Source of the DNA: DASXHY01 sp035552155 | GTDB lineage: Bacteria > Verrucomicrobiota > Verrucomicrobiia > Limisphaerales > DASXHY01 | Length of the DNA stretch: 64,000 nt | Assembly (NCBI GenBank): GCA_035552155.1 | Contig: DASZLX010000050.1 | Location: 1 to 64,000 of the forward strand | Reading direction: 5' to 3' | In this document: positions 32,112-41,333 of the stretch, piece by piece | Layout: each line of letters starts with the position of its first letter | Position numbering within the stretch: the stretch's first letter is position 1 | Made by a program: the position numbers and the translations under genes | Notes under the pieces: generated by a model | Told to the model about the DNA's origin: nothing | Databases searched by the model: none | Seen by the model: the letters and a program-made list of their open reading frames with translations, nothing else

Positions 32112-33977
32112 TTATTGGGTCGGCGGTCTCGCCGCCGCCTGTTCCGCGGACGGTTGCGGCGCACCCCGCAAGGCCTCGATGCTCTCGATGCGATGACGAT
32201 GCCGTGCGCCGTGAATTTCAAATTCCACCTCGTCGCCGATTTTGCGGTTCAATAATGCCTGCGCCATGGGTGAGAGATAACTCACGACTCCCTTATCCGG
32301 ATCGGAGTCCCACGCGCCGAGGATGGTAAACGTCTCGCGCTGCCCGCTGGCGATGTTCGTGGTGCGGACAATGGTGCCAATGCTGGCAACGTCCGTGCGG
32401 GCGTTGGAAAAATCGGTTCCCCGCGCGCGCACCAATTGCGATTCCATCTCATCCTTGGTCCGCACGAGTTGCTTCTGCATTTCCTTCGCGGCTTTGTATT
32501 CGTGGTTCTCGCGCAAGTCGCCGTAGCTGCGGGCGATGGCGATTTCCTCGCGGTTCGCCGGCATCTTTTTGTGCACGAGTTCGGCATATTCCTCGCGGCG
32601 CCGCTCCAGGCTTTCCCATGAAACCACCAGCGTCGTATCCTGCTTGGTTTCGCCGCCACTGATCAGCGACTGCACGGCCGGATGGCTCTTCACGATGCGC
32701 GCCAGCAGCGAGCGCTTGTCCATGTCGTCAAACACGGGCGAGAGCTGCAAGGCGCGGGTCAGGTCCTTGATGACTTCCAGTTCCGCCGCCGCCGTCAATT
32801 CCGGCAGCAATTCCTGGTCGTCCAAAATGTATTCGCGCAGCCGGTTCGAGCGTTTCTCGTTGAATTGATCGCGCTCCATCGAGGTGAGCATCGCGCGAAA
32901 AACTTCCGGCCCGAGGATATCGGCGAAAGTGTCGGTGCGTTCCTTGGCGAGCCAGAGCAATAATTCGCTGCTGGCCAGATGCTGGCTGATCAGACGGGCG
33001 AGGGTTTCCTTCAACTCGTTTAATTTCCCTTCCTCAACCAGCAACGCGACGAATTCCTTGCACAATTTTGCGTTTACCGAATTCAGCGTGGTGCGCAACA
33101 CGTCGGCCCACCGCTCCGGGTTGGCCTCCTTGAAGGATTCCACGGCGCGGCGATGTTTGATTGCCGGCAGCGCTTCCATGAGCGGCGCGAGTTTGTTGTC
33201 CTGGGCCCAAATCGCTCGAGCGGTCACTTCGCCTTCGCCGGCCGGCAAATCGGCCACTGCGCGGATATCGTCCCGGATGAAAACGCCTTCCAGCGCCACC
33301 GCGGTCTGGGTGCGTTGATAGCTGCCGATTTCCCCGTTCAGCGTGGAAATGATTTCCTTGGCGGCAGCTTGTTTGTCGGCGAGATCGTTGGCGTTTTTCA
33401 AAACCTCGGTGGCCACGGCCACGTGCGCCTTCAAACCTTTCGCTGCTCGAAATTCTCCGATGAGCCGCTCCTGCAAGGAGACTTCCTTGGCCTGATACAC
33501 GACCGGGTCGGTCTTCTTGAGCGGCACCTGGAAATGGCCGTCTTTTTTCAACTCGCGTTTGGCGGCCTCCCACCATTTTTTCCAGTCATCGCGAATCACA
33601 TCCGGCACCAGTGCCTGCTGGATCTGGTCCACGGTTGCCTGGCCGCCGAAGCTGTTGAGGACGATTTTGACGAGTTCGAGGTGGTTCGTGGCGGCCAATT
33701 GGCGGAGGCCATCGAGGTCCGCCGCTTTGCGGGCGAGGATGTGGTCCTTGGGAATCGGCTTCAAGGAATCCGCCGCGAAGGCGAGGTCCATGGTGTGGCC
33801 GGGCTTGTTCGGGAAATCAATCGTGAAGCGCGCGAAAACCGTGTCCACTGTTTTGATTCTGCCAAAGCCCCAGCTCCGGTGCATGCAAAAGCCGCTGGTG
33901 GTGAGCTGCACCAGTGGCTCGATGTGGCGGCCTTCGATTTTTCCCGCCGCTGCCAGTTTCTCAAATTCCTCTCGCAT
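32112..33977 (-). CDS. greA: Long-form transcription elongation factor GreA
   Basis: 621 residues, about four times the usual 158. Only the last ~150 resemble GreA: the antiparallel coil (RREEYAELVHKKMPANREEI, IARSYGDLRENHEYKAAKEM, with the DLRENxEY tip motif) and the FKBP-like domain (NARTDVASIGTIVRTTN, YLSPMAQALLNRKIGDEVEF). The first ~470 are helical and unfamiliar, with a KOW/Tudor-like start (FCMHRSWGFGRIKTVDTVFA). Chlamydial GreA is similarly extended. GreA rescues backtracked RNA polymerase by stimulating cleavage of the transcript. Divergent from rsmB. Confidence 0.88.
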   Translation of the reverse strand: MREEFEKLAAAGKIEGRHIEPLVQLTTSGFCMHRSWGFGRIKTVDTVFARFTIDFPNKPGHTMDLAFAADSLKPIPKDHILARKAADLDGLRQLAATNHLELVKIVLNSFGGQATVDQIQQALVPDVIRDDWKKWWEAAKRELKKDGHFQVPLKKTDPVVYQAKEVSLQERLIGEFRAAKGLKAHVAVATEVLKNANDLADKQAAAKEIISTLNGEIGSYQRTQTAVALEGVFIRDDIRAVADLPAGEGEVTARAIWAQDNKLAPLMEALPAIKHRRAVESFKEANPERWADVLRTTLNSVNAKLCKEFVALLVEEGKLNELKETLARLISQHLASSELLLWLAKERTDTFADILGPEVFRAMLTSMERDQFNEKRSNRLREYILDDQELLPELTAAAELEVIKDLTRALQLSPVFDDMDKRSLLARIVKSHPAVQSLISGGETKQDTTLVVSWESLERRREEYAELVHKKMPANREEIAIARSYGDLRENHEYKAAKEMQKQLVRTKDEMESQLVRARGTDFSNARTDVASIGTIVRTTNIASGQRETFTILGAWDSDPDKGVVSYLSPMAQALLNRKIGDEVEFEIHGARHRHRIESIEALRGAPQPSAEQAAARPPTQ

Positions 33978-34004
33978 AATTAGTAGTCTTAACGCTCGCG
34001 TCTT

Positions 34005-35477
34005 TTGAATGAACTGCCATTATTAAATGGATTGACGGAGCAAAAACCAAGACAAATTGCAGGGCAGATTCTGCAACGCCGCGCCACCGGGTCCGATTTC
34101 GTGGAAGATATCCTCGAATCCGCGCTGGCCCGCGCCCACCTTTCCCCCGCCGATCGCGGCCTTTGCCAGGAGTTGGTTTATGGCGTGGTCCGCTGGCAGG
34201 CCACCCTCGATTGGCTCATTACCCGAAAAACTCCGGGCCGCACGCAGAAGACCGGGTTGCAAAATCTATTGCGGTTGGGACTCTATCAAATCTTTTGGCT
34301 CGACCGCATTCCTAATCACGCTGCGGTAAATGAAACCGTGGAGCAGGCCAAACAAAGTGGTTTCGGCCCGCAGGCCGGCTTCGTGAATGCGATCCTGCGC
34401 GGCTATTTGCGTGAATTCGACGCCACCAAAGCCCTGCTCGGCGACCTCCAAACCAGCCAGCCGCACCTGGGCTATTCCCATCCGGAATGGCTCGCGGCCC
34501 GCTGGCAAAAACGTTGGGGCGCCGCGAAAGCCGCGCAGTTGATGGAGTGGAACAACACGCCGCCGGGAACTTTCGCGCGAGTGAACACGCTGAAGTTTAA
34601 GAGCGGGAGTTCGCGGGAGTTACAACCTTCCGCCGAAACGGGTGGGGCGACACCGTCCGTGGGCTCCGCCCAGTGTGCTGTCGGCGTCTCGCCGGCAGGT
34701 TCAGCCCGCCAGCAGGATGCTGGCGGCACGTTACCAGCCTTGATCAAAGATGCGGGCGATCTGCTCACCCAATGGCGTGATGAAAATGTGGAATACAATT
34801 TCGTGCGCCGCGATTGGTTGGGGGAAAATCTTGTCTTTGAACTGAAATCGCATCCACCGCTGGTCAAACTCGCGAGTTTTCAGCAAGGACTGTTTTATGT
34901 CCAGGACCCGAGCACGTTGCTCGCCGTGAGCGAACTGGCTCCGCAACCCGGCGAAACCATCCTCGACCTTTGCGCCGCTCCGGGCGGCAAACTGACTTAT
35001 ATCGCGCAACTCATGCGCAACGCCGGCCGCCTTGTCGCTCACGATACTTTTCCCGATCGGTTGAAAATGGTTGAAGAAAACTGCGCCCGCCTCGGCGTCA
35101 CCATGGCCGAAACCGTTTTGCCCCCGGCCCTCGACCCCCGGCCCGCGACGTTCGACCGCATCCTGCTGGACGCTCCCTGCTCGAACACCGGTGTCATGCG
35201 CCGCCGCGTGGACCTGCGATGGCGGATTCGTCCGGAGGAAATCGAGCGTTTGCGTGCGACGCAGGTTGGCCTGCTGCGCCAAGCTGCCGCGCTTTTGAAA
35301 CCAGGCGGCGTGCTCGTCTATAGCACTTGCAGCCTCGAGCCTGAGGAAAACGAAAACGTCCTTCGGGAATTTCTTGAGATGGAAGCGGCGTTTCGATTGG
35401 AACGCCAGCGCGAACTGCTTCCGTTTGCCGATGCCACGGACGGCGCGTTCGTTGCGCACCTCACGAAGAAAATTTAG
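34005..35477 (+). CDS. rsmB: 16S rRNA (cytosine967-C5)-methyltransferase
   Basis: 490 residues. An N-terminal NusB-like RNA-binding domain (ARAHLSPADRGLCQELVYGV) precedes the methyltransferase: ILDLCAAPGGKLTYIAQLM (SAM), FDRILLDAPCSNTGVMRR (catalytic PC Cys) and VYSTCSLEPEEN (second Cys). It methylates C967 of 16S rRNA. The only in-frame start is TTG at 34005; the nearby ATG is out of frame. Roughly residues 199-245 (SGSSRELQPSAETGG...SARQQDAGG) are a low-complexity insertion absent from the family, with repeat-like DNA. Divergent from greA, 27 bases apart. Confidence 0.92.
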   Translation: MNELPLLNGLTEQKPRQIAGQILQRRATGSDFVEDILESALARAHLSPADRGLCQELVYGVVRWQATLDWLITRKTPGRTQKTGLQNLLRLGLYQIFWLDRIPNHAAVNETVEQAKQSGFGPQAGFVNAILRGYLREFDATKALLGDLQTSQPHLGYSHPEWLAARWQKRWGAAKAAQLMEWNNTPPGTFARVNTLKFKSGSSRELQPSAETGGATPSVGSAQCAVGVSPAGSARQQDAGGTLPALIKDAGDLLTQWRDENVEYNFVRRDWLGENLVFELKSHPPLVKLASFQQGLFYVQDPSTLLAVSELAPQPGETILDLCAAPGGKLTYIAQLMRNAGRLVAHDTFPDRLKMVEENCARLGVTMAETVLPPALDPRPATFDRILLDAPCSNTGVMRRRVDLRWRIRPEEIERLRATQVGLLRQAAALLKPGGVLVYSTCSLEPEENENVLREFLEMEAAFRLERQRELLPFADATDGAFVAHLTKKI

Positions 35478-35705
35478 TTTTATCGTGAGATAAGCGTCGT
35501 GCTGGTCTCTATTTTCTGATTTTCCACGGTGAGGTGGTCAAAGACGGGAGGAACGTCTGTCCAACGTACATTGTCACCTCGCCGCAGTGCGGCCCCTCAT
35601 CGCCGAAGTCAGGGCGATACATTATTTTTCAAAGAAATTTTCCCACCCGTATTTTGAATCATTGCATTCCGCGGCAAACTCGCCAATTTTAACGCGGGTT
35701 TCGCG

Positions 35706-38700
35706 ATGGAAAATATCAACCCAATCATGTCGCCTCCGCCTGGCGAACGCATGCTGCGTTTCGTTGGCGATCGCATTCGTTTCAGTGTGAAGGCGCGCAG
35801 CGGCCAGCCACGCCCGAAGGGTTGGACGGCGAAGCTGCGCACAAATCTCGGCCGCGCGGATGTCCTGCGCCGCGAAATCATCCAGGCCCATGCCAAAGGC
35901 GTGCCGTTGGCCGGTGCGTCGTGGGTCGATTTGCCGATGCGCGAAGACGGCGATAGCTGGTGGTTGGAATTGCCGCTCGCCGAAGTCGGTTTTTTCAAAG
36001 CCAAAGCGTATCTGGTGGATGAAAAAGGCTGGCAACACTGGCCGGAGGGACCGGACGTCGGAATTTCCGTCCACCCGAATCTTTATCGAACCAGCAATAC
36101 CATCTACTGCGCCTTTACGCGTTTGTTCGGACCGACGAAAAACGCCGTCACCACGCAGAACGAAAAGCTCGAAAGCCAAGTCGTCCAGATCGAGCAATTC
36201 GGCTACGCCATCATTCCGCCGTCCGGCAAGTTTCGCGACCTGATTCCGTGCCTGCCACACATCATCGACGTCCTCGGCTGCCGGATTTTGCATCTATTGC
36301 CGATTCATCCCGCGCCCACCACCTACGCGCGATTCGGCCGTTTTGGCAGCCCTTATGCCGCGCTGGATTTTACCGCCGTCGATCCTTCGCTGATTGTTTT
36401 TGACAAGCGCACCACCGGCATCGGCCAGTTTCGCGAACTCACCTACGCCACGCATCTGCGCGGCGGACGGGTCATCATCGACATTGTCATTAACCACACC
36501 GGGTGGGGTTCGAAATTGCAAGAGGAACATCCGGAATGGTTTTTGCGCAAGCCAGACGGCGAATTCGCCAGTCCGGGCGCGTGGGGCGTGGTGTGGGAGG
36601 ACCTGGCGGAACTGAATCACATCAATGCGATCCTGTGGGACGAGCTCGCGGAAATGTTTCTGGTCTGGTGCCGCCGCGGCGTGGACGGATTTCGCTGCGA
36701 TGCCGGTTACAAGGTGCCTACGTCCGCCTGGCAATACATCATTGCTCGCGTGCAGCAGGAATTTCCTGAAACGGTTTTTTTGCTCGAAGGCCTCGGCGGC
36801 CCGTGGGAAACGACCGAGGCATTGCTTACGGAAGGCGGGATGCAGTGGGCGTATTCGGAATTGTTCCAGAATTATTCCGGTCGCGAAGTCGGCACGTATC
36901 TCGACTATGCCCTGCGCCAGAACGAACGCGTGGGGCTTTATGTCCATTACAGCGAGACGCACGACAACGATCGCCTCGCGAAGAAAGGTCGCGCCTGGTC
37001 GCTGCTTCGCAATTCGCTATGCGCGTTGACCAGCGCGAGCGGCGGGTTTGGATTTACGTGCGGCGTGGAATGGCTGGCGACGGAAAAAATCCTGGTGCAC
37101 GGCAGCACCGGCCTCGCCTGGAACAATCCCGAAAACCTGCTGCCGGAACTGGCGCAACTCAATCGCCTGCTGCAAGGGCATCCGTGCTTTTTTGACGGCG
37201 CAAAATTGACCCGCCTGAGCGCAATCGATTCGCCGGTTTACGCGCTGTTGCGCGAATCGGCCGAAGGCAAGGACTTCCTGCTGGTGCTGGTGAATAACGA
37301 CGTGGAACGCGGACAGTCGATTTCGTTAGAGCGCCCAGGCGGTCCGGAGGGTGGCGCTCCCAGAGAATGGAAATTCGACTTGCTTGGGCAATTACTGCCG
37401 GAAATCAAACCGACCGCCGCGGGTGGCGTTGATATCAAACTGCCCGCGGGCACGGCCTTCTGCTTATCACCCAACGCGCAACCCCTCGGCTTGAGCGGCG
37501 ATGCTTATCGCCGCCAGCGAGCGCAGTCGGCGTGGGCCATTCAAGCCCTGAACGCCCATTTTTCCATCAACCAAATGGGCGCGGCGGACTGGCGCCAGCT
37601 CGCTGAAATTGCGGGCCGCTCGCCCTTTGATTTTCTCGCGGCCCTGGCGCATCTCGACTTGAAGTCCGCCGAAACCGATCTGCTCGCCGCCCTCGAAACC
37701 GCGCTGGAACGGGATGGATTTCCGCAAGTGGTGCGTTGGAGCGTAAGGGATTGCCGGCGTGTGACGCTGGTGCCGCCCGGGCATTGGCTGTTGATTGAAG
37801 ACGACGCGCCATTCAGGGCGGCGGTGGAAATGAGGAGCGAGAACGAAGAAGGCGCAGTCGTGCGGAGAAGGGAGTCCGTGGCCATTGGGAACCTGCACGC
37901 GGTGGGTTTCGCTGCGAGTGAAACCACCGGCGATGCGAAATTATCCTTGGAGCGTTACACGGAAACGGATCAACAGATCGAAGCTTCCATCCGATTCCTG
38001 CCCGCGGCCCCGGACGGTTCGAAATCCGAAACCCAAAATCTGAAACCAGAAGACCTCGTATTGCTGACCAACGGCCGCGGCGGCATGGCGCGGCTCTGCG
38101 TGGATCTGGGGCGCGTCAATTCCAAGTACGATTGCGTCCTGGGCGCAAACCTGCATCCAACGCTCCCCGTGGACCGGCACATTTTCGTCAAACGCATCCG
38201 CGTTTGGGTGAACGCGGACGGCTTCATCACGCCACTTGATTTTCAAAACCTGGTTTCGTTCGAAGCGGGGCCACCCGCGGTCTGGAATTTCGTCGCCAAT
38301 GCCGGCGATGGCCGGACTGTTGAAATCGAATTACGCGCCGAGATGATCGAGGGACGGAACACGACCGTGTTTCAATTCAGCCGTCCCACCGCCGCCCGCG
38401 CCATCGGCAAGCAATTGCCACCCGCCGCCGACGTGCGGCTTACGGTGCGGGTGGATATTGAAGATCGAAGTTTCCATGGCGAAACCAAACGCAACGGCGG
38501 CGCAGAGTATCATTTCTCGACGAATATTCATCCGTTGGAAATCCGAAACCCGAAATCCGAAACCCGAAATCCGGCGGGTTTCGCCTTCACGCCCGCTGCC
38601 GACCGCCAGCTTCGCGTCTTCGCCGACACCGGTGAATATCATCCGCAACCGGAATGGTGCGATAATATCGCGCACCCGATCGAGCAGAGCCGCGGCCAGG

Positions 38701-40067
38701 TCGGCAGCGGTGATGCCTACAGCCCCGGATGGTTTGAGGTGCCCCTGCCCAAAGGCGCGGGGGTGATCCTGACCATGACCGCGGAACCGGATGAAACGTT
38801 TGACTCTCATTGGCGGCTCGAACACCCGCGTCCGGACGAAAGTTTCGCCGCACGATTGCTTCACGCCGCGCGTGCTTTTGTCGTGCGGCGGGACGGTGGC
38901 AAAAGTGTCATCGCGGGTTACCCGTGGTTCCTGGATTGGGGGCGCGACACGTTCATTGCGGCGCGCGGATTGCTGGCGGCGGGGATGATCGAGGACGTGA
39001 AACAAATTCTGGTCACGTTCGCGCGATTTGAACAAAACGGCACTCTGCCCAATATCATTTTTGGAAACGACGCTTCGAACCGGGACACTTCCGATGCGCC
39101 GTTGTGGTTTGGAGTTGTCTGCGAGGAACTTTCCAAAATGCAAGAACCAGGCGGCCGCGCCAACGCGCTCTATGCGACGCCCGTTGATTCCTCCGGTCGC
39201 ACGATTCGCCAAGTGCTCGAAAGCATCGCCGAGAATTACATTCGCGGCACTTCCAACGGCATCCATATGGATGCCGATTCGGCGCTTATCTGGAGTCCCA
39301 GTCATTTCACGTGGATGGATACTAATTACCCCGCGGCGACGCCGCGTGAAGGTTATCCCGTCGAAATCCAAGCACTGTGGATCTGCCTGCTGCGCCAGCT
39401 CGCTCGCATTAGCGAACCAGATGGTCAGAAAAAATGGAACGATCTTGCCGACCGCGCGCTGAAATCCGTGGAAAAACTTTTCTGGCTCGAAGAGAAAGGC
39501 TGGTATGCCGACGTGCTGCTTGCCGAGGCGCGCGTCATCGCTCGCGACGCGATCCCGAGCGACGCATTGCGCAGTAACGGTCTCTTTCTCGTGAGCCTCG
39601 GACTGGTTTCCGGCGAACGCGCGAAGCGCTGCGTGGAAGCAGCCTTGCGTTACCTTGTTGTTCCCGGCGCGCTGCGCTCACTGGCGCCCTTGCCTCTTTC
39701 CGTGCCGCTTCCGGTTTACGCAAATGGCGGGGGCATCATAAATGAGCCGCGAAACCCGTATTGGCCCCGTTACGAAGGCGATGAAGACACGCGCCGCAAG
39801 CCGGCTTATCACAATGGCACCGCGTGGACATGGACGTTCCCGAATTTTTGCGAGGCGCTGGCGCGGGCGTGGGATTTCTCGCCGGCGGCCGTGGCGGCCG
39901 CGCGTTCCTACCTCGGCAGCATGGAGCAGTTGATGAACGAAGGTTGCCTGGGACAAATCCCCGAAATTCTGGACGGCGACGCCCCGCACCTGCAGCGCGG
40001 TTGCGATGCGCAGGCGTGGGGAGTGACGGAAGCCCTTCGTGTGTGGAAATTACTGAGCGGTCAGTGA
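35706..40067 (+). CDS. GH13 alpha-amylase / GDE (GH133) glycogen debranching fusion
   Basis: 1,453 residues. The N-terminal ~600 hold a GH13 (4-alpha-glucanotransferase-type) barrel: region I DIVINHTG (near 259), region II GFRCDAG (Asp332 nucleophile), region III LLEGLGG (Glu361 acid/base), region IV ETHDND (His419-Asp420). The C-terminal ~500 are a glycogen-debranching (amylo-1,6-glucosidase) domain: YPWFLDWGRDTFIAARGLL, NIIFGNDASNRDTSDAPLWF, MDADSALIWSPSHFTWMD and YHNGTAWTWTFPNF. This order is that of eukaryotic AGL; bacterial GDE proteins usually lack the first half. It should transfer and cleave alpha-1,6 branches of glycogen. Two short 14-base repeats lie in the middle. Confidence 0.9.
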   Translation: MENINPIMSPPPGERMLRFVGDRIRFSVKARSGQPRPKGWTAKLRTNLGRADVLRREIIQAHAKGVPLAGASWVDLPMREDGDSWWLELPLAEVGFFKAKAYLVDEKGWQHWPEGPDVGISVHPNLYRTSNTIYCAFTRLFGPTKNAVTTQNEKLESQVVQIEQFGYAIIPPSGKFRDLIPCLPHIIDVLGCRILHLLPIHPAPTTYARFGRFGSPYAALDFTAVDPSLIVFDKRTTGIGQFRELTYATHLRGGRVIIDIVINHTGWGSKLQEEHPEWFLRKPDGEFASPGAWGVVWEDLAELNHINAILWDELAEMFLVWCRRGVDGFRCDAGYKVPTSAWQYIIARVQQEFPETVFLLEGLGGPWETTEALLTEGGMQWAYSELFQNYSGREVGTYLDYALRQNERVGLYVHYSETHDNDRLAKKGRAWSLLRNSLCALTSASGGFGFTCGVEWLATEKILVHGSTGLAWNNPENLLPELAQLNRLLQGHPCFFDGAKLTRLSAIDSPVYALLRESAEGKDFLLVLVNNDVERGQSISLERPGGPEGGAPREWKFDLLGQLLPEIKPTAAGGVDIKLPAGTAFCLSPNAQPLGLSGDAYRRQRAQSAWAIQALNAHFSINQMGAADWRQLAEIAGRSPFDFLAALAHLDLKSAETDLLAALETALERDGFPQVVRWSVRDCRRVTLVPPGHWLLIEDDAPFRAAVEMRSENEEGAVVRRRESVAIGNLHAVGFAASETTGDAKLSLERYTETDQQIEASIRFLPAAPDGSKSETQNLKPEDLVLLTNGRGGMARLCVDLGRVNSKYDCVLGANLHPTLPVDRHIFVKRIRVWVNADGFITPLDFQNLVSFEAGPPAVWNFVANAGDGRTVEIELRAEMIEGRNTTVFQFSRPTAARAIGKQLPPAADVRLTVRVDIEDRSFHGETKRNGGAEYHFSTNIHPLEIRNPKSETRNPAGFAFTPAADRQLRVFADTGEYHPQPEWCDNIAHPIEQSRGQVGSGDAYSPGWFEVPLPKGAGVILTMTAEPDETFDSHWRLEHPRPDESFAARLLHAARAFVVRRDGGKSVIAGYPWFLDWGRDTFIAARGLLAAGMIEDVKQILVTFARFEQNGTLPNIIFGNDASNRDTSDAPLWFGVVCEELSKMQEPGGRANALYATPVDSSGRTIRQVLESIAENYIRGTSNGIHMDADSALIWSPSHFTWMDTNYPAATPREGYPVEIQALWICLLRQLARISEPDGQKKWNDLADRALKSVEKLFWLEEKGWYADVLLAEARVIARDAIPSDALRSNGLFLVSLGLVSGERAKRCVEAALRYLVVPGALRSLAPLPLSVPLPVYANGGGIINEPRNPYWPRYEGDEDTRRKPAYHNGTAWTWTFPNFCEALARAWDFSPAAVAAARSYLGSMEQLMNEGCLGQIPEILDGDAPHLQRGCDAQAWGVTEALRVWKLLSGQ
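38021..38573. repeat. GAAATCCGAAACCC units inside the debranching gene
   Basis: A 14-base unit GAAATCCGAAACCC occurs 2.6 times in tandem at 38538-38573 and once, followed by a degenerate copy, at 38021-38048. The frame stays open (encoding EIRNPKSETRNP and SKSETQNLKP) although 14 is not a multiple of three. Similar words serve as intergenic repeats elsewhere in such genomes. Confidence 0.8.
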
Positions 40068-40150
40068 TTTACGATTTTTGAGGCGCTATCCAGCTCACGA
40101 GCATTCTGACATCAACCCGCTCGTAAATCGCAAATCCCAAATCGTAAATA
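40067..40150. repeat. Inverted TTTACGA-word repeat
   Basis: GATTTACGATTTTTGAGG on the left and CTCGTAAATCGCAAATCCC / AAATCGTAAATAC on the right, around a ~40-base core. It lies between two convergent genes (debranching enzyme and the DUF1232-like gene) and may serve both 3' ends. Confidence 0.7.
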
Positions 40151-40555
40151 CTAAGGTTGGCTCGTGACCTTGCCCCATTCGAGGTCCTGCGAGGCGGCGT
40201 AAATTGCGAAGGCTTTTTCGTTTTGGATGAGCACCGCGCGGACGACGCTGGAATCATCAGCCCGGCCGAGGTTCAACACGGCATCGGGAATAATGCCCAC
40301 TTTTTTATGGGCGTAAAGCAGCGCGAAGGTAGCCTGAGCCACGGCGTAAAATGGAAGTTCTTTATAAGCGCCTTCCATCGAGTCCTCCACGGCATTGGCC
40401 AAAAAGTCGAGCTGGCTCCCCAGATGCGGGAAAAGCGGCTCGTAAATCTGGGTGAATTCCAGCTTCCACTGCGGAAGCGCCCGCAACACTTTGTCGGCGA
40501 CGGCCGGTGTGATGGACGCGGCGCCGCGATTCAAAAAATCGGCAATCTCAGCCAT
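40151..40555 (-). CDS. DUF1232/YkvA-like small protein
   Basis: 134 residues from MAEIADFLNRG. The middle reads YKELPFYAVAQATFALLYAH, then KKVGIIPDAVLNLGRADDSS, which follows the DUF1232 pattern (YxExPwxxxxxxxxALxYxxxPxDxIPDxxPxxGxxDD) with some departures (PIDLIPD replaced by KVGIIPD). Function of the family is unknown; most members have one membrane-associated helix. The open frame extends upstream, but no better start is evident and no Shine-Dalgarno is visible. Convergent with the debranching gene and divergent from rplU. Confidence 0.6.
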   Translation of the reverse strand: MAEIADFLNRGAASITPAVADKVLRALPQWKLEFTQIYEPLFPHLGSQLDFLANAVEDSMEGAYKELPFYAVAQATFALLYAHKKVGIIPDAVLNLGRADDSSVVRAVLIQNEKAFAIYAASQDLEWGKVTSQP

Positions 40556-40650
40556 GGGCGCCACTTTATCGAAAACCGCAAAAGAAGCAAAAACATTCCT
40601 CTGGGTAAAAACCCGGTTGCACATGCGTAAATTTGAAGCAAAATGAGGCG

Positions 40651-40679
40651 TTGACAGTAAAAACCTTTTTTGGTTTATT
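40651..40679 (+). promoter_or_regulatory. rplU promoter candidate
   Basis: TTGACA (40651-40656), 17-base spacer, TTTATT (40674-40679; 4 of 6 matches). The predicted start gives a ~23-base leader to the rplU ATG at 40709. Confidence 0.6.
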
Positions 40680-40708
40680 ACCCGGCCCATTTAATGGGGA
40701 ATGAATTT

Positions 40709-41020
40709 ATGTACGCTGTACTGGAAACTGGAAGCAAACAATATCGCGTCGCCGCCGGCGATACGCTGGAAATCGAACGCCTCGCCATTGAGGCCGGCAA
40801 GCCGGTCACTTTTGATCGCGTTTTGATGGTCAACAATGACGGCAAGGTCACCGTGGGCGCGCCCGCCGTGGCCGGTGCCACCGTGTTGGCGGACGTCGTC
40901 GAACACATTCGTGGCGAGAAGAAGCTCACGTTCAAGATGAAGCGCCGCAAAGGCTATCACAAGAGCATCGGCCATCGCCAGGAACTGACCGTGGTCAAAA
41001 TCAAAGAGATCAAGGCCTAG
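40709..41020 (+). CDS. rplU: 50S ribosomal protein L21
   Basis: 103 residues, standard length: MYAVLETGSKQYRVAAGDTL, EIERLAIEAGKPVTFDRVLM, VGAPAVAGATVLADVVEH and the basic KRRKGYHKSIGHRQ that contacts 23S rRNA. It heads the conserved rplU-rpmA-obgE cluster. The ATG at 40709 is preceded by TGGGGAATGA, a possible Shine-Dalgarno, and excludes 13 non-conserved codons open upstream. Confidence 0.97.
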   Translation: MYAVLETGSKQYRVAAGDTLEIERLAIEAGKPVTFDRVLMVNNDGKVTVGAPAVAGATVLADVVEHIRGEKKLTFKMKRRKGYHKSIGHRQELTVVKIKEIKA

Positions 41021-41052
41021 TCTCAATTCACATTTTTAACATCGATTAGTAT

Positions 41053-41313
41053 ATGGCACATAAAAAAGGTCAAGGCAGCGTCCGTAACGGGCGCGATAGC
41101 GTCAGCAAACGGCTGGGCGTGAAACGTTTCGGCGGTCAATTTGTCACCGCGGGCAGCATCCTCGTCCGCCAGCGCGGCTCGAAGTTCATCGCGGGCCAGA
41201 ATGTCGGCACCGGCCGCGATTGGACCCTGTTCGCGCTTACCGACGGAAAAGTCACTTTTGACAAAGGCAGCCATCGCGTCAATGTCGTGGCTGACGCCGC
41301 GGGTAAGAATTAA
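41053..41313 (+). CDS. rpmA: 50S ribosomal protein L27
   Basis: 86 residues: MAHKKGQGSVRNGRDSVSKR and LGVKRFGGQFVTAGSILVRQRG. It starts with the mature MAHKKGxG type, without the cleaved N-terminal extension of Firmicutes. L27 reaches the peptidyl-transferase centre. It follows rplU by 32 bases and is followed by a terminator. Confidence 0.97.
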   Translation: MAHKKGQGSVRNGRDSVSKRLGVKRFGGQFVTAGSILVRQRGSKFIAGQNVGTGRDWTLFALTDGKVTFDKGSHRVNVVADAAGKN

Positions 41314-41333
41314 GTTTCAAAGCCAGCTTTCAT

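Noticed and set aside
40556..40690. N-terminal extension of the DUF1232-like protein
   Set aside because: Unlike the family, crosses the rplU promoter region, so a later Met was chosen.
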